Positions 54,810 through 63,489 of a stretch of 64,000 nt of DNA are shown piece by piece. Position 1 is the first letter of the stretch, and each line of letters begins with the position of its first letter. The stretch is taken from assembly GCF_002914525.1 (NCBI RefSeq), contig NZ_LODW01000046.1:103424-167423 (forward strand), in the 5' to 3' direction. The notes under the pieces are model-generated. The model saw only the letters and a list, made by a program, of their open reading frames with translations, searched no databases and was not told the DNA's origin. The position numbers and the translations under genes were made by a program. This stretch comes from Rhizobium hidalgonense (GTDB taxonomy: Bacteria > Pseudomonadota > Alphaproteobacteria > Rhizobiales > Rhizobiaceae).

Positions 54810-56339
54810 TCAGCTTTCTGTGATCCGCCTGTCTTTCTCGGACTCCGCCGCCAGCTGCTGCCAGTCCAGATCCTCCTGCAATTCGAGATATTGCGTCGGA
54901 CCGATGAGATCCCCGTCTCTCAGTTCATCGAGGCGCTGGCGCTGAGCTAGCGTCGCGGCACGCAACAGGCTGCCGCGACGGTCGTCGGAAAGGCCGCCTG
55001 GATCGGCTGCGGTCTTGGCATAGAGAGCAATCAGAGCTGCCGCTTCCGGACCTTCTTCCAAGGCCAACCTGGCGATCGCGGCTTCAGCAAGGCCGGCTCG
55101 CGCGGCATCGGTCTCTTCGCGGACCATTGCTTGACGCCCTAGCTGGAGAAAGTGGATCATAGGAGCCAGTGTTGCGCCTTGGATGACCAGCGTTGCCAGC
55201 ACAACCGCAAAGGCGGCGAGGACTACGAGGTCCCGCTCGGGGAAATCTGGCGGGAGAGCGAAAGCTGTCGCGAGAGTGACGAGGCCACGCATTCCCGCCC
55301 AACCCACCAGCATTGTCTCTCCGTGTAGGAATGGTGCGAGATAAGCTCCCCTGTCGTGTCGGTAAGTCACTACCGCGTGAAACAGAAAAGCAATCGCGAT
55401 CCTACAAACAATCACACCTATGACAACAATCGTGGCAAACCAGATAGCGCGCGCTAGCTCATCGGGGGACATCGTCCGGACGATGTTCTTTGCCTGCAAG
55501 CCCATCAGCAAGAATGCTACGACATTCAGGAGAAAAACGACGGTTGTCCATACGGCAAACGAATGGACCCGCATCCGGGGCGAGTCGTTGACGGTCGCCA
55601 GGGTGGCGATAGTCATAGCGCTGGATACTGTAGCCAAGACCGCCGACAGATGCAGTCTTTCGGCGATTATCCAGGTCGCGAACGCGTAAACGAACTGGAG
55701 AAGCGTCCCGCCTACCGTATTTTCTGTGAGTGGTCTGAGTCTGGACAGAAGATAACCAAATGCGATACCGAAAAGTATCCCTCCCGGTGCCGCGACCGCA
55801 ATCCTAATTACGGTCGCAGACCCCAAGCCGCCACTGGCTTGGACGCTCAGAGCCGCACTGAAAAGTAGCAGGGCGGTCGCGTCGTTGAACAGGCTCTCGC
55901 CCTTAAGCAGCGTATCCACCCTGCGATCGACGGGTAGTCCCGACAGGACGGCGGTTGCTGCCGCAGCGTCCGGAGGAGCAACGATCGCGCCAAGAGTGAC
56001 GGCAACGGCTATTGGGAGGCCGACGGTCATCGCGCTGATTGCAACGACGACACCCGTAGTAGCGAGAACGGCGACTACGGCATAAACAAAGATCGGCAAG
56101 AGCATGCGCCTTGCAGCGCCGATAGGAAAGTCGTACGCGGAGTCGACGAGGACCGGCGCAATGAAAAGCGCAAGCGCCGTATGGGGATCAATTGGGATAT
56201 TCGGCGCACCGGGCACCATCGCGACGGCTACTCCGGCCGCGGCGAGAATTCCCGGGTAGGGCAGGCGGAGTCGCCGGGTGATCTGGAGCAGAATCACGGC
56301 CACTGCCAGAAGCGCAATTAGGGTTTCGAAAAAGCTCAT
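54810..56339 (-). CDS. CPA1-type Na+/H+ antiporter
   Basis: 509 residues with about 12 membrane helices across residues 1-400 and a cytoplasmic tail. Family features are the helix-5/6 region TLGAIVAPPDAAAATAVLSG and the ion-binding motif KGESLFNDATALLLF (Asn-Asp pair), with GWAGMRGLVTLATAFALP late in the membrane part. It exchanges cytoplasmic Na+ or K+ for protons in the inner membrane, helping pH and salt tolerance. The tail (about 400-509) is helical and acidic, as in the YjcE-like subgroup. It is divergent from the amine oxidase gene. Confidence 0.92.
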   Translation of the reverse strand: MSFFETLIALLAVAVILLQITRRLRLPYPGILAAAGVAVAMVPGAPNIPIDPHTALALFIAPVLVDSAYDFPIGAARRMLLPIFVYAVVAVLATTGVVVAISAMTVGLPIAVAVTLGAIVAPPDAAAATAVLSGLPVDRRVDTLLKGESLFNDATALLLFSAALSVQASGGLGSATVIRIAVAAPGGILFGIAFGYLLSRLRPLTENTVGGTLLQFVYAFATWIIAERLHLSAVLATVSSAMTIATLATVNDSPRMRVHSFAVWTTVVFLLNVVAFLLMGLQAKNIVRTMSPDELARAIWFATIVVIGVIVCRIAIAFLFHAVVTYRHDRGAYLAPFLHGETMLVGWAGMRGLVTLATAFALPPDFPERDLVVLAAFAVVLATLVIQGATLAPMIHFLQLGRQAMVREETDAARAGLAEAAIARLALEEGPEAAALIALYAKTAADPGGLSDDRRGSLLRAATLAQRQRLDELRDGDLIGPTQYLELQEDLDWQQLAAESEKDRRITES

Positions 56340-56436
56340 GATTGTACACTAACAAAGATCTTCGGACGTTATAGTCCCTGTAGCTTGGTTCGGGAGAATA
56401 CGGCGGTTAATTTCACAAATTTTAACGGAGCTGGTG

Positions 56437-57672
56437 ATGGACTTCGAGGTAGCGATAATCGGCGCGGGGGCGGCTGGGATCTCAGCTGCCCGCATGCTGA
56501 ATTCGCAAGGGCGCAAGGTAGTGGTCATTGAAGCAAGCAGCCGCGTCGGAGGCCGAGCCTGGACCAACGAGATCTATGGTTTTCCGCTCGACATGGGTTG
56601 TGGTTGGCTACATTCCGGTGAGCGTAATCCGCTGGTCGATCTGGCAAGGGCTGAAGGCTTCGATGTCATCAAAGGTCGCACTGCTTGGCAAGATCAATGG
56701 CGCGATCTCGGATTTCCTCCCGATGATCGAAAAGCTGCCCTCGAGGCTTGGTCGGGAATGTCTAAACAGATGGAAAGTGCCCCACCGACCTCTGACCGAG
56801 CTTCAGATGCCCTTGGCCCGGGTGGGAAGTGGAACGCTTACTGTCAATCTCTAAGCGGATATCTTAACGGTGCGCCACTCGATCGCCTCTCAGTCGAGGA
56901 TTTTCTTGCCTACGATAAGGCCGCGACCCAGTCAAACTGGCGGGTGCGTGAAGGGTATGGGACGTTATTGGTAAGGGGTATGCCGGCTGTTCCTCTTTAT
57001 CTATCTTGCGCTGCGAGGAAGGTGCGGCTAACCCGAACCGGCGTCAGGATTGAGACCGATCGCGGAGCAATTGATTCCCAGGCGGCTATCGTGACTGTCT
57101 CGACTGCCGTGCTTGCCAGAACCCTTATCGAATTCGATACCGAAATGGACGACCACCTGCACGCAGCTGCTAATCTACCGCTCGGCCTTGCCGACAAGCT
57201 TTTCTTCGAACTCAGTGGAAATCACGGTCTGGAGGCGGAAACCCATCTTCTCGGCAATCCCGCCAATGACGAAACGGGCAGCTACTACATCAGACCCTTG
57301 GGTCGATCTGTCGTTGAGGGATTCTTCGGTGGACCAGGCGCGATCGCAATCGAAAATGCAGGAGTTCTTGATGCTTTCGCCTTCGCCCTTGAGGAACTAG
57401 CAGCGCTGCTCGGTGGAGAGATACGGCGCCATCTCAAGCCGATCGCCTCCTCCTCGTGGTGCAATGCCGAATGGATACACGGTTCATATAGCCACGCGCT
57501 GCCCGGCCGCGCCAGCGACCGTGAAAGACTGGCGAAACCTGTGGGCGAGCGCCTGTTCTTCGCAGGCGAGGCGACAAATCGATCTGACTTCTCCACAGCT
57601 CACGGGGCATGGGAGAGCGGGCTCCGGGCAGCGCAAGAGTTCGCGCAATGCTATCCAGCGAACGTTCTTTAA
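56437..57672 (+). CDS. Flavin-containing amine oxidase
   Basis: 411 residues from ATG 56437 (GGAG upstream; GTG 56434 adds one residue). The FAD motif is VAIIGAGAAGISAARMLNSQ, followed by EASSRVGGRAWTNE (GGRxxT) and the C-terminal flavin contact LFFAGEATNRSDFSTAHGAW. This is the monoamine/polyamine oxidase fold, with no signal peptide. The substrate could be a polyamine or other amine and cannot be told from sequence. It is the only gene in its unit and shares 97 bp with the antiporter. Confidence 0.9.
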   Translation: MDFEVAIIGAGAAGISAARMLNSQGRKVVVIEASSRVGGRAWTNEIYGFPLDMGCGWLHSGERNPLVDLARAEGFDVIKGRTAWQDQWRDLGFPPDDRKAALEAWSGMSKQMESAPPTSDRASDALGPGGKWNAYCQSLSGYLNGAPLDRLSVEDFLAYDKAATQSNWRVREGYGTLLVRGMPAVPLYLSCAARKVRLTRTGVRIETDRGAIDSQAAIVTVSTAVLARTLIEFDTEMDDHLHAAANLPLGLADKLFFELSGNHGLEAETHLLGNPANDETGSYYIRPLGRSVVEGFFGGPGAIAIENAGVLDAFAFALEELAALLGGEIRRHLKPIASSSWCNAEWIHGSYSHALPGRASDRERLAKPVGERLFFAGEATNRSDFSTAHGAWESGLRAAQEFAQCYPANVL

Positions 57673-58434
57673 TCGTCCGACCTAACGATTCTTCGGTGCT
57701 CGTCTCGGTCGTAGCTCGGCCGTCATCCCCGCGTAATGCTTCGGCCCATAGCGCCTAATCCTGCCAGCGAAGGCGGCGAATGTAGCCGAAAGAGGGTTCC
57801 TATTCGCGGGCGGCTGGAAAATGATTTTGAAAACGGAGATCAGTCCGGATTCCATACTGCTTGCCCGAAAGCAAAACCGCCAATGGCATGATGATGCGCT
57901 TTGAATTGCGACGGGCCGACAGTGCAATCTCGCGTGGACCCATCTACGGAAGCTAGCAATGACGGCGGGCGACCGCTGGATTCTTTCGGCGATGGTGCTT
58001 GACTGACGGAGTGGCGAATTCACCTTGCCTACCCCGCGTTACGCGATGAAACAACGCCGGTGGCGGTCGTCGCCGGATCGCTTGGCTATTCGTCGTTAGA
58101 GCGCCTCCAGCAAAGCATTCAAACGAAGGGGCGTTCGCCAGGCTATCGGATCGCCTCTGCTCGGCAATGATCGCAATTGGCTTTTGAGAACGCCGATCAT
58201 TGCCTAGCAGGGGCGTCGGTTCCATTCTCGAGCACCAAATGGGCGGGGCTTACGGCTGAGTCGTACTGATTGCCGCGAGTCTTTCTAGCAACACCGATGT
58301 GAGAAGTGGAATTATGGACGGATTTGGCTGGCTTAAATCGTTTCAGTTGCGGTACCTGTAGCACTGCAAAAGCGATTTGCACGGCCGGGACAGCTGGAAA
58401 AACCACGTCCCCATCTCCTAGAGCAGGACCCTTG
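57673..58434. other. Intergenic, nothing recognised
   Basis: About 760 bp. The minus-strand frame 57682-58023 and the plus-strand frames have poor coding character. No structure of note was found. Confidence 0.4.
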
Positions 58435-58683
58435 ATGAACGCGGATATGATAGCCGACTGGGCGGTGGAAAACGGATTCCATGCGATTGATTCGCGGAGT
58501 TATCGTCGCCATGACAATGCAGGCGTGATTACGATTGAAATAAAGAGGATGTCATTCCTCCTCATCGATGAGAGGCAAGGACTGCGACCGCGCCTCATAT
58601 CACGGTTATTTAAAGACATTCCCCTAAATAGCGGGCGTGGCCGCTTGCAAGGGTTTCTTCTTGACCGCTATCCCAATCGTTGA
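58435..58683 (+). CDS. Small hypothetical protein
   Basis: 82 residues from ATG 58435 (AGGA about 8 nt upstream; the open frame extends to 58306). DMIADWAVENGFHAIDSRSY, RRHDNAGVITIEIKRMSFLL, LISRLFKDIPLNSGRGRLQG looks like a small beta-rich domain. It resembles a rhizobial family of short proteins that share the WAxxNGFxxxDxRSYR and KDIxLxxxGxLxG pattern. Function unknown. Confidence 0.6.
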   Translation: MNADMIADWAVENGFHAIDSRSYRRHDNAGVITIEIKRMSFLLIDERQGLRPRLISRLFKDIPLNSGRGRLQGFLLDRYPNR

Positions 58684-58869
58684 GTCCTGACGCGATCAAC
58701 CAGCCCAGCCAATTTACCAAGGCGCCAGACCGGCGGTATCGAGTTGCCATACCGATCAGCAAGGCGATAGTGATCCTCAGGAGGCGTGCCATTTGAACGA
58801 TCCGGCCGGGAGATTTTTCGCAATTGGGCGGCGCTATGCTGGTCGCCGGTATCGTCCAAATGTTGACCA

Positions 58870-60339
58870 TCAATCCCGCTTTGCCGCATCCCTCCAGGCG
58901 CGCTCGAACGGTAGGCGCCAAGCGTGCGGGGCAATGAGTTGGTGGATCGACTTCGGCCCCCAGCCGCCCTGGTCGTAGAGGCGTACGGGCGGCGGGTTAT
59001 CGAGGAGAGGTTGGGAAATCTCCCAGAGCCGCTCAATACCCTCGGCCGTAGTGAACAACGTGTGGTCACCGCGCATGGCGTCGAGGATCAGACGCTCATA
59101 AGCCTCCAGAACTTCGCCAATCAGGCCGGTTTCGCTCATAGCGAATTGCAGCGAGAGCTTGTCGAGCCGGAAGCCCGGCCCAGGGCGCTTACCATAGAAG
59201 GAAAGCGAGACCTTGGAAGCATCAGCAAGGTCGAAGGTGAGGTGGTCAGGGCCCTGTGCCCCCACGCCAGAGCCAGCAGGAAACATCGATTTCGGGGGCT
59301 CGCGGAATGCGATCGAAATAATGCGCTGCCCCTCGGCCATCCGCTTGCCGGTACGCAGGTAGAAGGGCACGCCAGCCCAGCGCCAGTTGTCGATGGCGCA
59401 TTTCAGGGCGATGAAGGTGTCAGTGTCGCTTTCGGGGTCGACGCCTGGCTCATTACGGTAGCCAATGTATTGACCGCGCACCACGTCGCGCGGCTCAATT
59501 GGCAACATGGAGCGGAACACCTTGTTCTTCTCTTCCGAGATTGGCGCAGGCTCAAGGGCAGTGGGCGGCTCCATCGCCATGAAGGCGAGGATTTGGAAGA
59601 GGTGGGTCACCACCATGTCACGATAGGCGCCGGTGGTCTCGTAAAAGGCGGCGCGGGTGGAAAGGCCGAGCGTCTCCGGAACGTCGATCTGCACATGGTC
59701 GATGAAGTTGCGGTTCCAGATTGGTTCGAACAGGCCATTGGCAAATCGGAAGGCCAGGATGTTTTGCGCCGGCTCCTTGCCGAGGAAATGGTCGATGCGG
59801 AATATCTGCTTCTCGTCGAACACTTCGTGCAGCTTCTTGTTCAGTGCAACGGCACTGGCAAGGTCCGTGCCGAAGGGCTTTTCCATGATGATACGGGAGC
59901 GTTCAGTCAGCTCTGCCTGGGCGAGGAGTTGCACGGCCAGAAGGGCGGCACTTGGTGGCACGGATAAATAATGCACGCGCCGCGTTTCGGCGCCGAGTGC
60001 TTCTTCGGCCCTGTCGACCGCGTCCTTGAGAGCATTGGCGCCGGCAGAGAGCGGGACGTAGTCGAGCGATGCGGCAAACGCTTCCCATTCGGACTGCGAG
60101 AACTTGCGTGTCAAGAACTTGTCCAGCGAGTCACGGGCGATGGTGCGGAAGGCATCCGCATCGATGTCGTCGAGCGAGACGCCGATAATGCGACATCCTG
60201 GGATGAAGCCCGCATTGGTGAGGTGGAACAGCCCGGTCAGTAGCTTGCGCCTTGAGAGATCACCTGTTGCGCCGACGAGCACAACGACCTGTGGATAGCC
60301 GGGGCCAACCCGAGTTGAATTCTTGCGCAAAACACTCAT
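58870..60339 (-). CDS. zwf: Glucose-6-phosphate 1-dehydrogenase
   Basis: 489 residues, the expected length. The NADP-binding motif is VVLVGATGDLSRRKLLTGLF, the active site RIDHFLGKEPAQNILAFRFA (Tyr of the usual RIDHYLGKE replaced by Phe), and GDHTLFTTAEGIERLWEI lies near the end. It oxidises glucose-6-phosphate to 6-phosphogluconolactone, feeding the Entner-Doudoroff and pentose-phosphate routes with NADPH. In rhizobia zwf usually sits with pgl and edd; here it stands alone, so it is probably an accessory copy. ATG 60339 has GAGG immediately before it, so the start may be suboptimal. Confidence 0.93.
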   Translation of the reverse strand: MSVLRKNSTRVGPGYPQVVVLVGATGDLSRRKLLTGLFHLTNAGFIPGCRIIGVSLDDIDADAFRTIARDSLDKFLTRKFSQSEWEAFAASLDYVPLSAGANALKDAVDRAEEALGAETRRVHYLSVPPSAALLAVQLLAQAELTERSRIIMEKPFGTDLASAVALNKKLHEVFDEKQIFRIDHFLGKEPAQNILAFRFANGLFEPIWNRNFIDHVQIDVPETLGLSTRAAFYETTGAYRDMVVTHLFQILAFMAMEPPTALEPAPISEEKNKVFRSMLPIEPRDVVRGQYIGYRNEPGVDPESDTDTFIALKCAIDNWRWAGVPFYLRTGKRMAEGQRIISIAFREPPKSMFPAGSGVGAQGPDHLTFDLADASKVSLSFYGKRPGPGFRLDKLSLQFAMSETGLIGEVLEAYERLILDAMRGDHTLFTTAEGIERLWEISQPLLDNPPPVRLYDQGGWGPKSIHQLIAPHAWRLPFERAWRDAAKRD

Positions 60340-60732
60340 CCTCAAGTCTTTCGTTGTCCCTTGGGGGATGGAGGTCGACCCCGCTCCGCGCCGCGAATCG
60401 GCTATCTTCGTGCGTAATGCCATGGCGTTGAAGCTCACCCCTCTAGGGTTAAATAGAGGCATGGATTGCCCAGCGGAGCAAGGGGGCGGAAATACGGCGC
60501 CTAAGTGCCGGGTCTTAGCGACTTCGGTCCCTCCTTGTCGACTTTCTTTGATAGCGATGTCTTGGCGCCTTAGTCAGCAAGATGACCTGGCTCAGAGGCG
60601 CAGGGCGCGGTTGTTGACAGCACGGCTACCGCCGGCTAACCCCAGATGAAGCGCAATGCAAGATAACGTTCGGCGGATTTGCCCCAGTCAGTTTTCGCGG
60701 TGTGGAATTTGTTCGGCTGAAAGCGCCGGGTT
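60340..60732. other. Intergenic, nothing recognised
   Basis: About 390 bp between the small HTH gene and zwf. It should contain the zwf promoter; CTCTATTTAACCCTAGAG at about 60440-60460 is an imperfect palindrome. Confidence 0.4.
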
Positions 60733-60918
60733 TTACCTCAGCGCGTGCTCGATCCGCTCGATGTTGCTGGTGGGCACGTTGTCGCCGCGCTCGGCCGCCT
60801 CTATTTCGTCGACCGTCAGGCCAGTCGTGATCGCCAGATCTTCCAGGCTGTAGCCCTTGGCAAGGCGGTCCTCCTGCAAGGCAGTGGCGGTCTCGGGATT
60901 CCTCGAAACATGATCCAT
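60733..60918 (-). CDS. Small XRE-type helix-turn-helix protein
   Basis: 61 residues from ATG 60918 with GGAGAAG upstream. LQEDRLAKGYSLEDLAITTG, LTVDEIEAAERGDNVPTSNI covers the four helices of a minimal HTH_3 domain with nothing attached. It may act as a small repressor or as a helper of a larger regulator. It follows another small gene on the same strand, with 66 nt between them. Confidence 0.7.
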   Translation of the reverse strand: MDHVSRNPETATALQEDRLAKGYSLEDLAITTGLTVDEIEAAERGDNVPTSNIERIEHALR

Positions 60919-60984
60919 CGTCTTCTCCGATTTTTTGAAATTGAATTCTTGCACGAGGATTCCATGCCTCGATGGCAGCCGCGT

Positions 60985-61167
60985 TCACTTCAGCGGCGTC
61001 GCTTTCGCAGATGCAAGCCTGAGCTGCCGCAGCCGCTCGGTCTTCTCTTCGCGACGCTGGCGTTCCTCGGCGGCTGATTCCTGCGCGATCGCGTTCGTCC
61101 TCTCGACCGCGGCCGCGCGTTGGCCGACGGTCAAGGTTCTTTTGATCCTCGATACCATGTTATCCAT
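60985..61167 (-). CDS. Small charged helical hypothetical protein
   Basis: 60 residues from ATG 61167 (ATG 61158 also possible). It is almost entirely charged and helical (RAAAVERTNAIAQESAAEER, QRREEKTERLRQLRLASAKA). The pattern fits a small coiled-coil protein seen in rhizobia; function unknown. It is possibly co-transcribed with the HTH gene. Confidence 0.55.
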   Translation of the reverse strand: MDNMVSRIKRTLTVGQRAAAVERTNAIAQESAAEERQRREEKTERLRQLRLASAKATPLK

Positions 61168-62180
61168 CTAAGAGAGTTTACCGATATATGGTGTTCAGTC
61201 ACAGATCTCCAATGCATGGCTGCTCTTCGCTGGGCGCGTGGGTCCCCTATTGAAGGAGGCGGGAGCCGTACTCATTTATCCGTCACACCCCGTATCGACG
61301 ACCGCACCGCGGCGCTCCCCTCTGTCGCAAGTGCGCAACCGTCCGGGATGAGAGGGCGCTCCCCGGTCGGGTTGAGCGCCCTCTGGTAGCGGACGCCCCA
61401 CAACGCATCTCGGAACAAAGATCGAGCGGCGGGTTTCCCGATGATCTCAAAGCCAGCTTGAAGGAGCAAACCTTGGTCATATGGTCGGAAATGAATCCAG
61501 CTTCTACAAGCTCATCACGAACCTGATCTACCTCGAACCTGATGTCTGCTTCCGCTCCACCTTCAACCGTCCAACCTGCCGCCGGGAGAGCGCCTGTCTT
61601 CGGAGTAGGGCTTGCACCGGTCAACTCCGCTACATCGGCCGTGGAACCGACAACTGGGAAGACGCGAGAGGGGGTTCCGTCTGATCCTCCCCACCGCCCA
61701 TCGCGCTTTCAGGCAGGAGGGCGTCAAAGATTCTGAAGATTGAGAATCTCGCCCTACAGATCTGTTCCATCCGCCCGCTGAGGCCGCCAGTCCGCATTTC
61801 ACGGATAGGGGCGCGATAGTCGAACACGGCGCCCGGATCTGATCGATCCGGAGACTCCGCACAGGATCGCGCTCGCAGAGCGTCCGCGCCGGCGATAAGC
61901 TGGTACCGGTCCAATGAGCCTACATACCGGTCCCATCGGCGTCGTTGCGGTTTGCCCTACCGGTCCAATGCCCGGGCGGAAGGTGCGGTTGTTGACCAAT
62001 GATCCTGCAGCTCTCCAGCGCCTGGCTCCCAGGCGTAGCCGCCTTCGCTATGCTGCATCGGTAATCAACAGCAATTGCCTAATGATCGCTGCCACTGTGG
62101 GGTGTTGGGCTCGGAAAGCTACGGCTTACTACCGGCGGACCTACCGAATCCGAAACCCAGATCGAAAGCTTCGCGGGTCC
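61168..62180. other. Long stretch without a convincing gene
   Basis: About 1 kb. Minus-strand frames near 61270-61620 show patches of coding-like text (FEVDQVRDELVEAGFISDHM, and in another frame LFRDALWGVRYQRALNPTGE), consistent with a decayed unidentified gene. Around 61900-61970 TACCGGTCC occurs three times at irregular spacing. Confidence 0.4.
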
Positions 62181-62215
62181 GGCGCGCGAAACGCGCGCCC
62201 ACCGCGGGGCGCGCG
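62181..62215 (-). terminator. Mutually exclusive GC hairpins downstream of the stress-protein gene
   Basis: CGCGCGCCC (62192-62200) pairs with GGGCGCGCG (62207-62215), 9 bp, followed on the minus strand by TTT. The same middle arm can instead pair with GGCGCGCG (62181-62188) across an AAA loop. It lies 12 nt past the stop of the YflT-like gene and is probably its terminator. Confidence 0.5.
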
Positions 62216-62227
62216 CATCCATAGAAG

Positions 62228-62821
62228 TTATAGGCGGTAACGACTACGTTCGCGTTCGATTTGTTCCGGGCCATAGGGGTCGAGCGTGTCGTCGAACCTG
62301 GTCCAACCTTCCTTGGTGTAAGCGGCACGGCGTGCAGCCGGGTCGACCCAGCTGGAGCGCTTGAGGATTGCTTCTGCTTCCGGGACAAGCGCGTCCTCGA
62401 CCTTGGCAGTGACCAGCGAGCCGCCCCGGCGGACACCTTCAGCATAAACATTTGCATCCTCGTCAGACACACCGGAGCTCGTCATTGCGCCGATGATGCC
62501 GCCTGTTGCACCGCCGGCGACCGCACCGGCGGCGGCGCCGGCAGCGGTTGCCGCCAGCCAGCCGGCTGCCACGACCGGGCCGACACCCGGGATCGCCATT
62601 AGGCCCAGGCCCGTCAGAAGGCCGCCGGCGCCGCCGACAACTGCGCCGATGCCGGCGCCCGCGCCCGCACCCTCGCCTGCATTGGAATGCTCGCCGTGGC
62701 GATGGTCGGCATTGTTGGAAACGATGCTGATGTCGTTAGAAGGGACGCCGGCGGCTTCAAGCGCGCTGACTGCAGAGCTGGCGTCGGTATAATCATCAAA
62801 AAGTCCAGTTACGGTTCTCAT
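62228..62821 (-). CDS. General-stress-protein 17M-like (YflT-type) protein
   Basis: 197 residues from ATG 62821 (GGAGAAT upstream). The N-terminal ~45 residues are the small stress domain (MRTVTGLFDDYTDASSAVSA, LEAAGVPSNDISIVSNNADH). A Gly/Ala-rich segment (about 50-125; GAGAGAGIGAVVGGAGGLLT, AGAVAGGATGGIIGAMTSSG) resembles glycine-zipper membrane-associated regions. The acidic C-terminus ends with RFDDTLDPYGPEQIERERSR. Such proteins are induced by stress, with no known biochemical role. It lies 27 nt downstream of the PepSY gene, so the two are probably co-transcribed. Confidence 0.85.
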   Translation of the reverse strand: MRTVTGLFDDYTDASSAVSALEAAGVPSNDISIVSNNADHRHGEHSNAGEGAGAGAGIGAVVGGAGGLLTGLGLMAIPGVGPVVAAGWLAATAAGAAAGAVAGGATGGIIGAMTSSGVSDEDANVYAEGVRRGGSLVTAKVEDALVPEAEAILKRSSWVDPAARRAAYTKEGWTRFDDTLDPYGPEQIERERSRYRL

Positions 62822-62848
62822 GGTTATTCTCCGGAAGGATTTGTTGCG

Positions 62849-63166
62849 TTACTTGGCGACGATGTTGCCCTGGTAGTCGAGAGCGATGACGACTGCCTTG
62901 CCGTCCTTCCTGCCAGACGCCATCCAGATGCCCTTGTCATCCTTCTTGAGGTCCTTGACCTCAGTATAGCCGGCCTTTTCAATACGGTCCTTGGCCTGAC
63001 CCTCGGTGAAGCTGTTGGCGCCTTCCACCGGGGCGGTAGGGTTGTTCGAGTCAGGAGTTGCGACGGCCGGCGTCTTGCCGTCACTTGTCGTTGCGGGCGC
63101 CGTCTGGGCTATGGCTGACAATGCCGACGCGCCCAGAAGCGCTGCGGCGAAAATAAACGTTTTCAT
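62849..63166 (-). CDS. Exported PepSY-domain protein
   Basis: 105 residues. Signal peptide MKTFIFAAALLGASALSAIA (cleavage before QTAPA), a Thr/Pro-rich linker (25-50), then a PepSY-like domain (SFTEGQAKDRIEKAGYTEVK, KDDKGIWMASGRKDGKAVVI, ALDYQGNIV). Small periplasmic PepSY proteins are thought to bind or inhibit peptidases or act as stress modulators. It is the first gene of the pair with the YflT-like gene. GAGGAAAT precedes ATG 63166. Confidence 0.85.
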   Translation of the reverse strand: MKTFIFAAALLGASALSAIAQTAPATTSDGKTPAVATPDSNNPTAPVEGANSFTEGQAKDRIEKAGYTEVKDLKKDDKGIWMASGRKDGKAVVIALDYQGNIVAK

Positions 63167-63203
63167 GGGATTTCCTCTCGTGCCGAACTATCAGATTCGC
63201 GAG

Positions 63204-63431
63204 TTAGAAACCCCAGGCAAGCTTCTTCGTTCCACCGTCCGGAACATAAAGCGCGATGCTTTTCTTTGCGGTGAACTCGAAGGTCCGACGCGCGGGCTCG
63301 CACGATACCAAGATCACGGAACTAAAGTCCGTGTTGCGGATGCTGCGGTTTGTGATAGCCAGCTGAGGTGGAAAGTTGGAGATGAGGGATGGCGACGACG
63401 CTGCCGTCGTAGCCGACCAATACCGAACCAA
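63204..63431 (-). CDS. Possible small hypothetical protein
   Basis: 75 residues if TTG 63431 is used. The second half (NTDFSSVILVSCEPARRTFE, FTAKKSIALYVPDGGTKKLA) has convincing codon use and ends WGF. The first half is weaker and no strong ribosome binding site is seen, so this may be a 5'-truncated gene. Confidence 0.35.
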   Translation of the reverse strand: MVRYWSATTAASSPSLISNFPPQLAITNRSIRNTDFSSVILVSCEPARRTFEFTAKKSIALYVPDGGTKKLAWGF

Positions 63432-63489
63432 GCAGCACCTGGGATCGCGCTCTCATCGCAGCTGATTCAATGGCTTGTGCACTAAATGA

